59,158 nucleotides of DNA, taken from positions 1 to 59,158 of the forward strand of contig CAYUIV010000004.1 of NCBI GenBank assembly GCA_964444925.1, given 5' to 3'. Shown here piece by piece: positions 1 to 8,802 of the stretch (within the stretch, counting starts at the first letter, position 1; each line of letters begins with the position of its first letter). A program made the translations under genes and the position numbers. The notes under the pieces were generated by a model. That model was not told the origin of the DNA. It saw only the letters and a program-made list of their open reading frames with translations, and searched no databases. This stretch comes from CAYUIV01 sp964444925. Its GTDB lineage: Bacteria; Pseudomonadota; Gammaproteobacteria; Diplorickettsiales; Diplorickettsiaceae.

Positions 1-439
1 GGTTAATAAAAGATTGAATTTGTTTGATGGGAAATCGTCCTTCATCTAAATGCATATCGCGCAAAATACGTTTAATTGCTTGCTGTTGATCTTTGGTATC
101 CAATACTTGGAAATGGCGTGCCAATCCAACACTCTCCCAATGCTGTCTTAAAAGGCGGTGCGCAAGACTGTGAAAGGTACCTACCCACATATAAGAGTGA
201 GAGCGTTGTAATAAACTGGAAAGACGAGTGCGCATCTCGTTTGCGGCTTTATTTGTGAAAGTAACGGCAAGAAATTGATGCTGCGATAGTAACTCGTTTT
301 CCATTAGCCATGCAATACGACAAACGAGTACTTGTGTTTTGCCGCTGCCAGCACCTGCAAGCACACGTAAATGATGCGCTTGAAGACAAACAGCTTTTTT
401 CTGTTCTGGGTTTAATTTTTCTAGAAAGGTAGCAAGCAT
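1..439 (-). CDS. uvrD: UvrD/Rep-family DNA helicase, N-terminal part (runs off window)
   Basis: This reading frame starts at an ATG complementary to 437-439 and stays open to the window edge, giving about 146 residues. It begins MLATFLEKLNPEQKKAV, the Q-motif region of UvrD. It then shows Walker A (GAGSGKT), motif Ia (FTNKAANEM) and motif Ib (GTFHSLAHRLLR). These identify an SF1A 3'-5' helicase of the UvrD/Rep/PcrA group, which unwinds DNA in nucleotide excision and mismatch repair. UvrD and Rep cannot be separated from this fragment; the LNPEQ start and repair role make UvrD the better guess. The C-terminal part lies before base 1. Confidence 0.9.
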   Translation of the reverse strand, partial: MLATFLEKLNPEQKKAVCLQAHHLRVLAGAGSGKTQVLVCRIAWLMENELLSQHQFLAVTFTNKAANEMRTRLSSLLQRSHSYMWVGTFHSLAHRLLRQHWESVGLARHFQVLDTKDQQQAIKRILRDMHLDEGRFPIKQIQSFIN

Positions 440-564
440 TAAAAACAAAAGACTTAAGTACAGTAATAACGTCTATTTTTACCCGTTTCACTATAAAGAA
501 AAGTGTTGAGTGTATTAAAATAATCAATAATCATTTTTGAAAATAGCATAAATTACATCAGTAT

Positions 565-1404
565 TCATATAAAGTTTTTTGTGCGACAAACCGTATCGTA
601 TGCTTTTTGAAGTAGATGTAATTTTTCACGTGCATTTTTTAACGCTTGTGTTGATAAGTGAGTTTGACTGCTCAACCGATCTGGATGGTATTTTCCTCTT
701 AAACGCCGATACGCTTTTTTTACTTCTTCATGCGTTGCTTCGGGAGATATCCCCAAAGTTTCACAAGCTTTTTTAAAACGATCACTGCTTTGATTTTGGT
801 AAGTATAGCGATTTTGATGATTTTGTCGATACTGAGTATCACTATTTTGGTGAAAATAGTTGTCAAATAAAGACTCAAACTCATTAAACTGAAATCTATT
901 CATTTTCAAGACGCGATATAGTTGGGTGAGCACCCTCTCTTTTTCTTTACTTAAAGATTTTGCGTCATGAGAGGCAACCTGCTGTTGAATACGTACAAAA
1001 TGTTGTAAAAGGGAAGGAGTAGAACGACATGCTATTACTAGCCTATCCAATACAGATTGTAACGAAAACTGAGCTTTTTTTCCTTGATTAAATAATAATA
1101 TTGCTTGACGTTTTTGATTTGCATTAAGATACAAGGTGTCCATTACAGTGCGGGCACGTTCAATGGTAGATTCTGACACTCGGCCATCTAACTGTGCGAT
1201 ATAGCCCATTACGAGAAAAGTGCTCTCAAAGAAAATTTTTTCTGCAAATTGTTGATGCCGTGCTTCGTCAAAGTGATACGAGCTGCTAATAGTAATAAAA
1301 TTTTTATCTAATGCATGACCAATAAGTAAACCAAGTAAAAAACCGCTCGGTCCGCCTAGCAAAAATCCAAGAAAAGCACCTACTAATTTATTAATTCCTT
1401 GCAT
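565..1404 (-). CDS. djlA: DnaJ-like membrane co-chaperone DjlA
   Basis: The protein is 279 residues. A glycine-rich N-terminal membrane segment (about residues 5-30, FLGFLLGGPSGFLLGLLIGH) matches the DjlA transmembrane anchor. A TerB-like helical domain follows (about 60-170). A glutamine/asparagine-rich linker (about 185-207) leads to a C-terminal J domain (about 210-279) with the HPD motif (KYHPDRL) that stimulates DnaK ATPase. Order and length fit DjlA, an inner-membrane type III J protein. It stands alone, divergent from grxD. The family is linked to envelope stress and, in Legionella, to intracellular growth. Confidence 0.9.
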   Translation of the reverse strand: MQGINKLVGAFLGFLLGGPSGFLLGLLIGHALDKNFITISSSYHFDEARHQQFAEKIFFESTFLVMGYIAQLDGRVSESTIERARTVMDTLYLNANQKRQAILLFNQGKKAQFSLQSVLDRLVIACRSTPSLLQHFVRIQQQVASHDAKSLSKEKERVLTQLYRVLKMNRFQFNEFESLFDNYFHQNSDTQYRQNHQNRYTYQNQSSDRFKKACETLGISPEATHEEVKKAYRRLRGKYHPDRLSSQTHLSTQALKNAREKLHLLQKAYDTVCRTKNFI

Positions 1405-1525
1405 GCGGTTTACCTGTCATATAAAAGATACTATCCGATAAAAATACATAGTCATTATAGTGGACATATTTAGATTTACTACACATTTGCTGTACAATGA
1501 TCTTCATATTTTTTTCTAATTTACT

Positions 1526-1840
1526 ATGATGACAAATATAAAAACACTGATTCAAGAGCAAATTAAAAACCATGATGTTGTACTTTATATGAAGGGTACA
1601 CCCGACTATCCTCAATGTGGTTTTTCTGAAAAAGCGGTGGCTATCCTAAATCACTGTCAAGTCGAATTTATAACTTTTAATGTTCTCTCTCCATTAGATA
1701 TTCGGACAGACTTAAAACAACTATCTAAATGGCCCACTTTTCCTCAACTTTATGTTAAAGGAGAACTGATAGGAGGGTATGATATCATGCTGGCTCAGTA
1801 TAATGAGGGCTCACTTCAAAAAATGTTTACTGCAATATAA
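1526..1840 (+). CDS. grxD: Monothiol glutaredoxin (Grx4 family)
   Basis: The protein is 104 residues with the diagnostic monothiol active site CGFS at residues 31-34, in the context KGTPDYPQCGFS, followed by the WPTFPQLYVKGELIGGYDI glutathione-binding region. Grx4 proteins bind a [2Fe-2S] cluster with glutathione and act as Fe-S carriers. Two ATGs in tandem (1526 and 1529) can serve as start; no good Shine-Dalgarno is visible. The gene is followed 21 bases later by lepB on the same strand. A glutathione synthesis gene (gshA) is also in this window, which is consistent with glutathione use. Confidence 0.95.
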   Translation: MMTNIKTLIQEQIKNHDVVLYMKGTPDYPQCGFSEKAVAILNHCQVEFITFNVLSPLDIRTDLKQLSKWPTFPQLYVKGELIGGYDIMLAQYNEGSLQKMFTAI

Positions 1841-1861
1841 TGTAATTTTAAACAACTCACA

Positions 1862-2752
1862 ATGATTTTTTTTGAACTTTGTCTAATTGGTAGCACACTA
1901 TTTTTAGTTAACCATTACGGTATTCCACAGTACGAAATACTGTTTGTGCTGATAACTTTTTTCTCAGGAATTAGTTACCTTCTTTCAATATATTGGATCA
2001 ATCAAGGCCGTCGTTATAATTTATCTCGCTTAACGACAGTGAACCAACACTTTGCGTCTTATTTTCCAACGTTTATCTTTTTTCTATGTCTTCGATCCTT
2101 TGTCATAGAACCTTTTCGCATCCCCTCAGGCTCTTTAAAACCCACTTTAGTTGTAGGTGATTTTTTAATTGCAAATAAATTTATTTATGGACTAAGATTA
2201 CCTATTTCAGGAAAACAGTTTTTTCCAATTAGAACGCCCAAAAGAGGAGAAATTGTGGCATTTCGTTCCCCTTTTGATCGTTCAGTTTATTTTATTAAAC
2301 GCGTCGTTGGTCTGCCAGGCGATCGTATTCGATATACAAAGAAAATGTTAACAATCAATGAGCAACCCATCAAGCAAACTGTCGTGCAATTAGAACGCGA
2401 TGAAGAGAGTAAAGAGCAATACCATCCTGTTTTACGTAGTAAAGAAGATTTGCTAGGCTATTCACATGATATTTACACACGATTGAATTTTGAAATTAGT
2501 CCTGAAAAGATAGTTGAAGAATCAGTGTCATCTAATACTGATAATCTTTCCATTACAGTTCCAAAGGGCCACTATTTTATGATGGGAGATAATCGCGACA
2601 GTAGCTATGATAGCCGGCATTGGGGATTTGTCCCACACGATGCTCTATTAGGTCGTGCAACCTGGATTATTTTCAGCTGGAAACAAGATAGCATTTGGAG
2701 TCGACCACTTTCTTGGGTCAGATGGCATCGTTTGGGTAAAGCTATTATATAA
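1862..2752 (+). CDS. lepB: Signal peptidase I
   Basis: The protein is 296 residues. Two hydrophobic N-terminal segments (about 5-20 and 26-46) anchor it in the inner membrane. The catalytic serine is S91 in IPSGSLKPT and the general-base lysine is K146 in YFIKRVVGLPGD. The C-terminal box GDNRDSSYDSR is present. It cleaves signal peptides from exported proteins, of which this window encodes many. The residue after the catalytic serine is Leu rather than the usual Met, a known variation. The downstream neighbour is rnc, the ancestral lepB-rnc order. Confidence 0.95.
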   Translation: MIFFELCLIGSTLFLVNHYGIPQYEILFVLITFFSGISYLLSIYWINQGRRYNLSRLTTVNQHFASYFPTFIFFLCLRSFVIEPFRIPSGSLKPTLVVGDFLIANKFIYGLRLPISGKQFFPIRTPKRGEIVAFRSPFDRSVYFIKRVVGLPGDRIRYTKKMLTINEQPIKQTVVQLERDEESKEQYHPVLRSKEDLLGYSHDIYTRLNFEISPEKIVEESVSSNTDNLSITVPKGHYFMMGDNRDSSYDSRHWGFVPHDALLGRATWIIFSWKQDSIWSRPLSWVRWHRLGKAII

Positions 2753-2769
2753 TAAGATTTTTCTTCAAA

Positions 2770-3501
2770 ATGAAGTATGTATCATCGAGTCGACCAGCCC
2801 TTTTACCAATCGAAGCATTGACAAAACATATCGATTATCGCTTCCAAAACATTACGCTGTTAATACAAGCATTAACACATCGTAGTGTTGATACGATACA
2901 CAACGAACGTTTAGAATTTTTAGGAGATGCTATACTTGGTAACATTATCGCAATAGCACTGTTTGAACGTTACCCTCAAGCATCAGAAGGAAACATGAGT
3001 CAAATGCGTGCATCGCTTGTATGTGAATCAACGTTAGTGAAAGTAGCCACCCAGTTACATCTTTCTAATTACCTACGTCTTGGTACCTCGACACTTAAAG
3101 CAAATCTAAAACAATATCCAAGTTTACTAGCCAATGCTTTTGAAGCCTTGATTGGCGCAATTTACCTTGACAGTAACTTTTTTACTTGTCAACGTTGGAT
3201 CTTGTCTTGGTACCATGAACACTTTACTACTTTTGACACGATTCCTTCTAAAAAAAGTCCAAAAACACAATTGCAAGAATATTTACATCAGCATCGACAA
3301 CCGCTGCCATGCTATATATTACTTGAACAAACAGGACCGAGTCACGAACCAGTTTTTACAATTGCTTGCCAGGTTGAGACAAAACAGGCCACTTCTACGA
3401 TACAGCAAATTGGTATAGGTCAAACGCGGCGTCAGGCGGAACAAGTGGCTGCAGAAAAAATGCTTCAGCTGTTAAAGAAAAATGAAAAAAGTCTTTGCTG
3501 A
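2770..3501 (+). CDS. rnc: Ribonuclease III
   Basis: The protein is 243 residues. The RNase III signature ERLEFLGDAIL lies at residues 46-56, with the metal-binding Glu/Asp residues, and the second acidic patch is in NAFEALIGAIYLD. The C-terminal double-stranded RNA binding domain (about 160-235) ends with GIGQTRRQAEQVAAEKML. It processes rRNA precursors and structured RNAs. It starts 17 bases after lepB and its 3' end overlaps rmuC by 20 bases, so the three are probably co-transcribed. The era gene, which normally follows rnc, is absent here. Confidence 0.95.
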   Translation: MKYVSSSRPALLPIEALTKHIDYRFQNITLLIQALTHRSVDTIHNERLEFLGDAILGNIIAIALFERYPQASEGNMSQMRASLVCESTLVKVATQLHLSNYLRLGTSTLKANLKQYPSLLANAFEALIGAIYLDSNFFTCQRWILSWYHEHFTTFDTIPSKKSPKTQLQEYLHQHRQPLPCYILLEQTGPSHEPVFTIACQVETKQATSTIQQIGIGQTRRQAEQVAAEKMLQLLKKNEKSLC

Positions 3502-4630
3502 TCTTTCTACCCTGCCAATTACACCTTGGCATATTTTTATACTCATATTTTTAAGTACAATATGTTTAATCACTTGTTGTTTTATTTATTTAAGACAAAA
3601 GCCGTCTTTCAAAGACGAAGATTATCATCGTTTATTACAAGGTTTTGCGTTATTACAAAACAGTTTACAACAAAATAATGCATACATGAGTCAACGGATT
3701 GATTATTTATCAGAAGCAACACAGAATCGACTACAAATGCTCAGTGGGCACATGGAACAAAGTCTTTCCAATGGATTATTGAAAACAACTGAAACTTTTG
3801 GCCAAATCATGGAGCGGCTCACGTTAATTGATGCCGCACAAAAACAGATGAGCATGTTATCAAATCAAGTCGTTGACCTACAGCAAATTTTAGTTGACAA
3901 AAGGGCACGCGGTGCTTTTGGTGAGATGCAGCTGTATGATCTCGTTCAAAATATGTTACCAACGCATTCGTTTAAATTACAATATACCTTTAGCAATAAC
4001 AAAAGAGCAGACTGTGTTTTATTTTTACCACCGCCAACAGGAACGATTGCAATCGATGCGAAATTTCCACTTGAAAATTTTAGGCGAGCTATTGATTTAA
4101 AGAGCACAGCCGAAGCACGCCAGCTTGCTCAAACACAATTTCGTCATGATATGAGACAACATATTCAAGCGGTTGCAACTAAATATATCATTCCCAATGA
4201 AACCAGTGATGGTGTCATTTTATTTATTCCAGCAGAAACAATTTTTGCTGAGATTCACAGTCACTACGGTTCAATTGTACAAGAAGCTTATCGTGCTCGA
4301 GTATGGCTTACTTCTCCTTCAACACTGATGGCAATTTTAACAAGTGTTAAAGCAGTATTAAAAGATATCAAAACGCGTACTCAAGCACATCTAATTCAAA
4401 AGCATTTAAATGATTTAAAAACAGATTTTATTCGTTTTCAGCAGCGCGTTAAAAAATTAGCGCAACATATGCATCAAACACATGAAGACGTTCAAGATAT
4501 TCAAACTTCTGCTGAAAAAATTGTACAACATTTTGAACGAATTGAGCGTGTTGATATCGATATACTTTCCTCAGCCGGTCAATCAAAAAAGATGAGTGAT
4601 GAAATGACTGAAGCCTCAAAACTTGTTTAA
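3482..4630 (+). CDS. rmuC: RmuC-family DNA recombination protein
   Basis: The protein is 382 residues. One N-terminal membrane segment (about 16-36) is followed by a coiled coil (about 45-140) and the conserved RmuC nuclease-like core. That core shows RGAFGEMQL, ADCVLFLPPP, IDAKFPLENF and the later SPSTLMAIL region. Members restrain recombination at inverted repeats. The start overlaps rnc by 20 bases. No recognisable terminator follows, but the next 230 bases are free of genes. Confidence 0.9.
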   Translation: MKKVFADLSTLPITPWHIFILIFLSTICLITCCFIYLRQKPSFKDEDYHRLLQGFALLQNSLQQNNAYMSQRIDYLSEATQNRLQMLSGHMEQSLSNGLLKTTETFGQIMERLTLIDAAQKQMSMLSNQVVDLQQILVDKRARGAFGEMQLYDLVQNMLPTHSFKLQYTFSNNKRADCVLFLPPPTGTIAIDAKFPLENFRRAIDLKSTAEARQLAQTQFRHDMRQHIQAVATKYIIPNETSDGVILFIPAETIFAEIHSHYGSIVQEAYRARVWLTSPSTLMAILTSVKAVLKDIKTRTQAHLIQKHLNDLKTDFIRFQQRVKKLAQHMHQTHEDVQDIQTSAEKIVQHFERIERVDIDILSSAGQSKKMSDEMTEASKLV

Positions 4631-4681
4631 GCAAAAATAGGGTCAACTTAAAATTTTTATTATTGTGCTTTTTTTAAAGTG

Positions 4682-4715
4682 TGCGCATGAAAAGAATCAA
4701 AATAGTTGATGCGCA
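4682..4715. repeat. Short inverted repeat in the gap after rmuC
   Basis: TGCGCAT (4682-4688) and its exact reverse complement ATGCGCA (4709-4715) flank a 20-base AT-rich spacer between the convergent rmuC and barrel-protein genes. No poly-T run follows on either strand, so a standard intrinsic terminator is not supported. It may be an RNA stem or chance. Confidence 0.3.
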
Positions 4716-4863
4716 ACATTTGTCACAATTAATTATTGTTTGATTTACTTTGAATACAGTGATACCAGTTAGTTTAGTAGATATATAATAACAACGCTAT
4801 CTGTTTTGTATGTGAGAACCGTACTTGCGACTATGCCCTATAGCAACTTATTGATTGAAAAAT

Positions 4864-5418
4864 TTAATATGATGGATATTTCAAGGGGTAAGCAAAACCG
4901 ACCTTAAATAATAAAAAACTACAGTCTAAATTTCTACAATCAATGTGTCCGTCAAATAAAAAATCAATTGTGCTGGGCATGATCCAAGTACTTTTATTCA
5001 AGGCAACTTGCAACCCTACTCCCAATACAATACCTCTCGTTCGATATGGCAGTATCGGATCAGAGTAAAGAATACCCGTCACGCCCCATCCTCCAATGTT
5101 GGCATACAGACGTGTAGAATAACTTTTTAAATCAAATTGATTTGAAAGTATTTTTACACCAATATTGCCACTCGTGAGCTTGCTTTTAAAACGGTCAAAG
5201 CACATGCCAAGGTAATATTGTGTAAACTGTTTTTGATAGGCAATCTCTATAAACGGAGCTACGATTGAACCTAATGGCGCAACTTTGCCTGATTCTTCTG
5301 AACGGTAGGAGCACGTACTACCAAAATTAGGTCCAAGGATGGCATACCATTTATTTTCAGCTCCATGGACAGACATTTGACCTACTAAGAAGATAAAAAA
5401 TAGCAGTCTTTTTATCAT
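4864..5418 (-). CDS. Small secreted protein, predicted outer-membrane barrel
   Basis: The protein is 184 residues and not recognised as a named family. Residues 1-20 form a clear signal peptide ending ...SVHGAEN. The mature part alternates short polar and hydrophobic stretches, is rich in Gly, Tyr and Ser, and ends in a run of alternating aromatic residues (FKVGFAYPLKYPSY), as in small 8- to 10-stranded barrels. It is one of seven such small secreted proteins in this window. It is a single gene with a free upstream region of about 200 bases shared with the divergent ankyrin gene. Confidence 0.7.
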   Translation of the reverse strand: MIKRLLFFIFLVGQMSVHGAENKWYAILGPNFGSTCSYRSEESGKVAPLGSIVAPFIEIAYQKQFTQYYLGMCFDRFKSKLTSGNIGVKILSNQFDLKSYSTRLYANIGGWGVTGILYSDPILPYRTRGIVLGVGLQVALNKSTWIMPSTIDFLFDGHIDCRNLDCSFLLFKVGFAYPLKYPSY

Positions 5419-5622
5419 TTATAATCTCCATTGCATAAATTAGTTACAATTCTTCTTAAATATTAATTCTATTACCACCGCTATAAATAATAAATACCTT
5501 TGCAATAAACTTGCTAATTTTTCACAGTCGTCATATTTTACTTAAGGTAAGCAGTAATAAATTTTGTCACAAAAAATGACCCGGCAAAATTCATTTTCTA
5601 TGTGCAAATATTAGGAGAGAAT

Positions 5623-7605
5623 ATGGATCATCTAAAAAGCTTTCTTGACTCAGTTGTAACAAAACCAGCAACAGCATTAGCAAACTGGGTAGACTACGTG
5701 GCTTTAACCAAAGACGAGTATGAAGCAGCTCAAAAATATTATGCTAATCAAAATAAACCAGCACAAGCGCCAAGTCATTCAGCTACACAAGAGGCCCAAA
5801 AGGCAGCGGTTGTTCAAGAAATCCAAAAAGTTGTAGAGATAAAGAATGAAGATGCTACAGAAAGCCATAAAAAAATAGAAGTGATGATCAGCACGCCCGA
5901 TAAAAAGGGTGATAATTTGCTAATGCGGCTGCTAAAACTAGAAAAATTTGAAGCTACATCATCAACAAATGATCCATACTTTGATTCAGCGCAAAAAATA
6001 ATTGAAAGCTCTACATCTGAAAAACTGAAAGAAAAAGATATAAACGGCAATACCGTTCTCCATCTTGCAACAGCAAGACACGCGTTTCAAACGATTGACT
6101 TTATCTTACGTAAAGCACCTTTTATCATCAATGAGCAAAACAACGAAGGGGATACTGCTCTACACATTGCTGCTTTGCAAGGCAGTAGTAGAGAAAAAAC
6201 GACAAATCTATTATTGCAAAAAGGTGCGGATTTAAAAATCAGAAATAAGTGTCATCAAACTGCTTTTTATAATATGGTATTTTCTCAGCAGCCGCATAGA
6301 GTGACGCTTGATAATATGTTAAAAAAAGAAAATAATCCACATCAACTGGGTGGACGGTCTCCGGTATATGCATTTGCGTTAAATCAAGAAAATCAAGACA
6401 TTTTAAACCTATTAATCGAAAATGGCTTTTCTATTGATACAACAGATGAGATGGATGGAAAAACGCCTTTACATATTGCTGTAGAAAGATTGCAAATAGA
6501 AACCATAAAAACGCTTATAAAGCATGGTGCAAATCCTTTTGCTCAAGATAAACATTTAAGAACACCTTTACATACTATTATTTCAATTTGGGTAAGTAGC
6601 TTGAGTGAAAATCCAAAGCAATACAAGCTTCTTGAAAATTTTTGGAAAAAGCAAGAAAAACCTGATGAAGCAAAATGTAAGACTATTGCCAAATTATTAC
6701 TGGATACAAATTCTACACTCGTAAATGCAGTCGATGAATTTGATAATACGGCTTTACACCTTGCGTGTGAATCTGCTTTCAAAGACTGCGATAATAAAAA
6801 TCGAGTAGAGATTTTTAAGTTATTGTGCGATAAGAATACAAATTTATCTGCCAGAAACAAACAAGGTTTGACCCCTTTTGTCTATGCAGTAGCATTTAAT
6901 ATTCCTCTTAAAATTGACAAAGAAAAGGTTGGAAAATTGCTACTCCCGACAAAAGAACAAATGGATCGAAATATATTTTTAAGACAGTGTGATGTTCACG
7001 GGAATAACATTGCACATTATACGATACTGTCACCACACCAAAATACAATAAGTGTCATAGATTATTTACATACAAAATCAAAAGACAATCTATTTCGATC
7101 ACAAAATAACCAAGGCTACAGTCCTGTAGATTTCTTTAGATTTTTAAACGCACAAAACCACGAATCAACAGCAGAAGCGCTTTTGAGCAAAAAAGAGAGA
7201 ATGATCGTGAAAGAGACCACTATCTTAGAATCATCAGAACCCTTAATAAAAGGTCCCTTTACACTACCGAAGTTTAATTGTCCAGAATCTTTACTTCCTT
7301 TTTACAAAGAGCTCATAGCAAATCGACAGGACGATATGACACCGTCTCACCAAACGACAACGCCAACCCAAAGTGAAATCCTTTTTCCACCAACGCTTTC
7401 TCAAAACAATGCTAGTTCATCAGTTTTACCCCCTCCTTACTCTGTAGAAGGTGAAGAGTCTATAGAATTACCAACTGATACCAGTAGTGTTAAAGAAGGT
7501 ACTGAACTTACCACTCAAACAGAATCTAACTCTGGTGGCGACGTTTCTTCTACTCAGGAAGAATTTCGTGTGGTCGTTAACACTGCAGTACATCTTCGCA
7601 AGTGA
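5623..7605 (+). CDS. Ankyrin-repeat protein with proline-rich PPxY tail
   Basis: The protein is 660 residues. I chose the ATG at 5623 because AGGAG lies 5 bases upstream; an in-frame GTG at 5602 is less likely. There is no signal peptide. Ankyrin repeats cover about residues 135-520, for example NGNTVLHLA, GDTALHIAA, GKTPLHIAV, FDNTALHLA and GLTPFVYAV. The last ~80 residues are low-complexity and acidic, rich in Ser, Thr and Pro, with PPPY at residues 603-606. Ankyrin proteins of intracellular bacteria are often delivered into host cells; this role is inference here. Its stop overlaps the next gene's start by one base. Confidence 0.85.
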   Translation: MDHLKSFLDSVVTKPATALANWVDYVALTKDEYEAAQKYYANQNKPAQAPSHSATQEAQKAAVVQEIQKVVEIKNEDATESHKKIEVMISTPDKKGDNLLMRLLKLEKFEATSSTNDPYFDSAQKIIESSTSEKLKEKDINGNTVLHLATARHAFQTIDFILRKAPFIINEQNNEGDTALHIAALQGSSREKTTNLLLQKGADLKIRNKCHQTAFYNMVFSQQPHRVTLDNMLKKENNPHQLGGRSPVYAFALNQENQDILNLLIENGFSIDTTDEMDGKTPLHIAVERLQIETIKTLIKHGANPFAQDKHLRTPLHTIISIWVSSLSENPKQYKLLENFWKKQEKPDEAKCKTIAKLLLDTNSTLVNAVDEFDNTALHLACESAFKDCDNKNRVEIFKLLCDKNTNLSARNKQGLTPFVYAVAFNIPLKIDKEKVGKLLLPTKEQMDRNIFLRQCDVHGNNIAHYTILSPHQNTISVIDYLHTKSKDNLFRSQNNQGYSPVDFFRFLNAQNHESTAEALLSKKERMIVKETTILESSEPLIKGPFTLPKFNCPESLLPFYKELIANRQDDMTPSHQTTTPTQSEILFPPTLSQNNASSSVLPPPYSVEGEESIELPTDTSSVKEGTELTTQTESNSGGDVSSTQEEFRVVVNTAVHLRK

Positions 7606-8285
7606 TGAGTGAGAAACAACAGTGGTATCTCCAAAAGCTTCGTATTCAAACTTTTAGAAAAGTATTATTAAATCACAGTATATTATTGCAGCCACCTATG
7701 AGTACTCTCTTTTCCTCTACAGATACCACAACGATGGATTGGAAAACATTAGAAGAGGTTGTCACAAATTGTACAGCTTGTCCTTTACATCAATCGCGTA
7801 CCCATGCCGTCTTTGGTTCTGGTAGTCAAAGGGCAAATTTACTTATTGTGGGTGAAGCACCTGGTGCTAATGAAGATCAGCAAGGTAAACCTTTTGTAGG
7901 CCGAGCGGGTCAATTACTAAACGCCATGTTACAAGCAATTGGACTCACACGAGAAGCTGTTTATGTGACTAATATTCTTAAGTCTCGACCTCCTCAAAAT
8001 AGGAATCCTCTTCCAGCTGAAATAAAAGCATGTACGCCTTATTTACTTAGGCAAATCACTTTACTTAAACCGAAAATAATATTGACACTAGGACGTATTG
8101 CAACGCACTATCTGTTAGATACAAAAGTTGCGATGAATCAATTAAGAGGTCAACAATTTACATACGGTCCTTTAAATACTACTTTGATTGTTACTTATCA
8201 TCCTGCTTATTTATTGCGCGCACCGCATGAAAAGCGAAAAGCGTGGGAAGATATGCAACTACTTCAAAAATTAATGCAACAGTAA
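7605..8285 (+). CDS. Family-4-type uracil-DNA glycosylase with one Fe-S cysteine replaced
   Basis: The protein is 226 residues from the ATG at 7605. It has the family-4 UDG motifs GEAPGANEDQQGKPFVGRAG (motif A) and HPAYLLR (motif B). It would remove uracil from DNA. The family holds a [4Fe-4S] cluster with four cysteines; here C56, C59 and C143 are present but the third, normally in KCRPP, is Ser127 (LKSRPP). The ~40 residue N-terminal extension before the first cysteine is longer than usual, so an internal start near 7698 (MSTLFSS) is possible. Confidence 0.85.
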   Translation: MSEKQQWYLQKLRIQTFRKVLLNHSILLQPPMSTLFSSTDTTTMDWKTLEEVVTNCTACPLHQSRTHAVFGSGSQRANLLIVGEAPGANEDQQGKPFVGRAGQLLNAMLQAIGLTREAVYVTNILKSRPPQNRNPLPAEIKACTPYLLRQITLLKPKIILTLGRIATHYLLDTKVAMNQLRGQQFTYGPLNTTLIVTYHPAYLLRAPHEKRKAWEDMQLLQKLMQQ

Positions 8286-8300
8286 AGTCATGTAGTTGTT

Positions 8301-8789
8301 TTGAAAAAAAAATCAGGCTTTACATTAATTGAGCTACTTACTGTGATAAGTATCAGTAGTTTTCTATTGGGATATATTAGTTTACCTCTTTACTATCAAT
8401 GGTATTTAAAAATACAACTTAAAAACAGTGCTGATCAACTCTTTGAAGCGCTACAGCTTGCAAGAAATTTCGCGTTGACTCGTCAAACTACAATGATAGT
8501 TCGTCCTAATCATGAAGGTCAGTGGATAACAGGGTGGGTAATTGTAGAAAAAAGCTCAGTAGGTACAGATAGTGTTTTAAAACGTTACCCTTATCTGCAT
8601 GCTTCTCAACAACTATTTTGGCAAGGAGCTAGAGGTAATACGCACAGTGTTCAGTTCGACAAACAAGGAATGAGTTTAGGGTATAATGGCAGTTTTACAT
8701 TTTCTTATCAAAAGCCATACATGAGAAAAACAAAATGGACCATTACACTTAGCAGTACAGGACGCGCTACGCTGAGTCATTTTTCATAG
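8301..8789 (+). CDS. FimT/GspH-type minor pseudopilin
   Basis: The protein is 162 residues, starting at a TTG (8301), the only start that retains the leader. It begins MKKKSG followed by FTLIELLTVIS. This is the prepilin peptidase site, with Glu at mature position 5 and a hydrophobic helix to about residue 30. The region LFEALQLARNFALTRQ fits the GspH/FimT family. Members are minor subunits of type IV pili or type II secretion pseudopili. No other pilus or secretion gene is adjacent, so its machine must be encoded elsewhere or be lost. Confidence 0.8.
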   Translation: MKKKSGFTLIELLTVISISSFLLGYISLPLYYQWYLKIQLKNSADQLFEALQLARNFALTRQTTMIVRPNHEGQWITGWVIVEKSSVGTDSVLKRYPYLHASQQLFWQGARGNTHSVQFDKQGMSLGYNGSFTFSYQKPYMRKTKWTITLSSTGRATLSHFS

Positions 8790-8802
8790 TTTTCTTTTTA
8801 TC

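Noticed and set aside
249..527. A 92-codon minus-strand frame at the left edge
   Set aside because: It overlaps the clear UvrD N-terminus in another frame and matches nothing.
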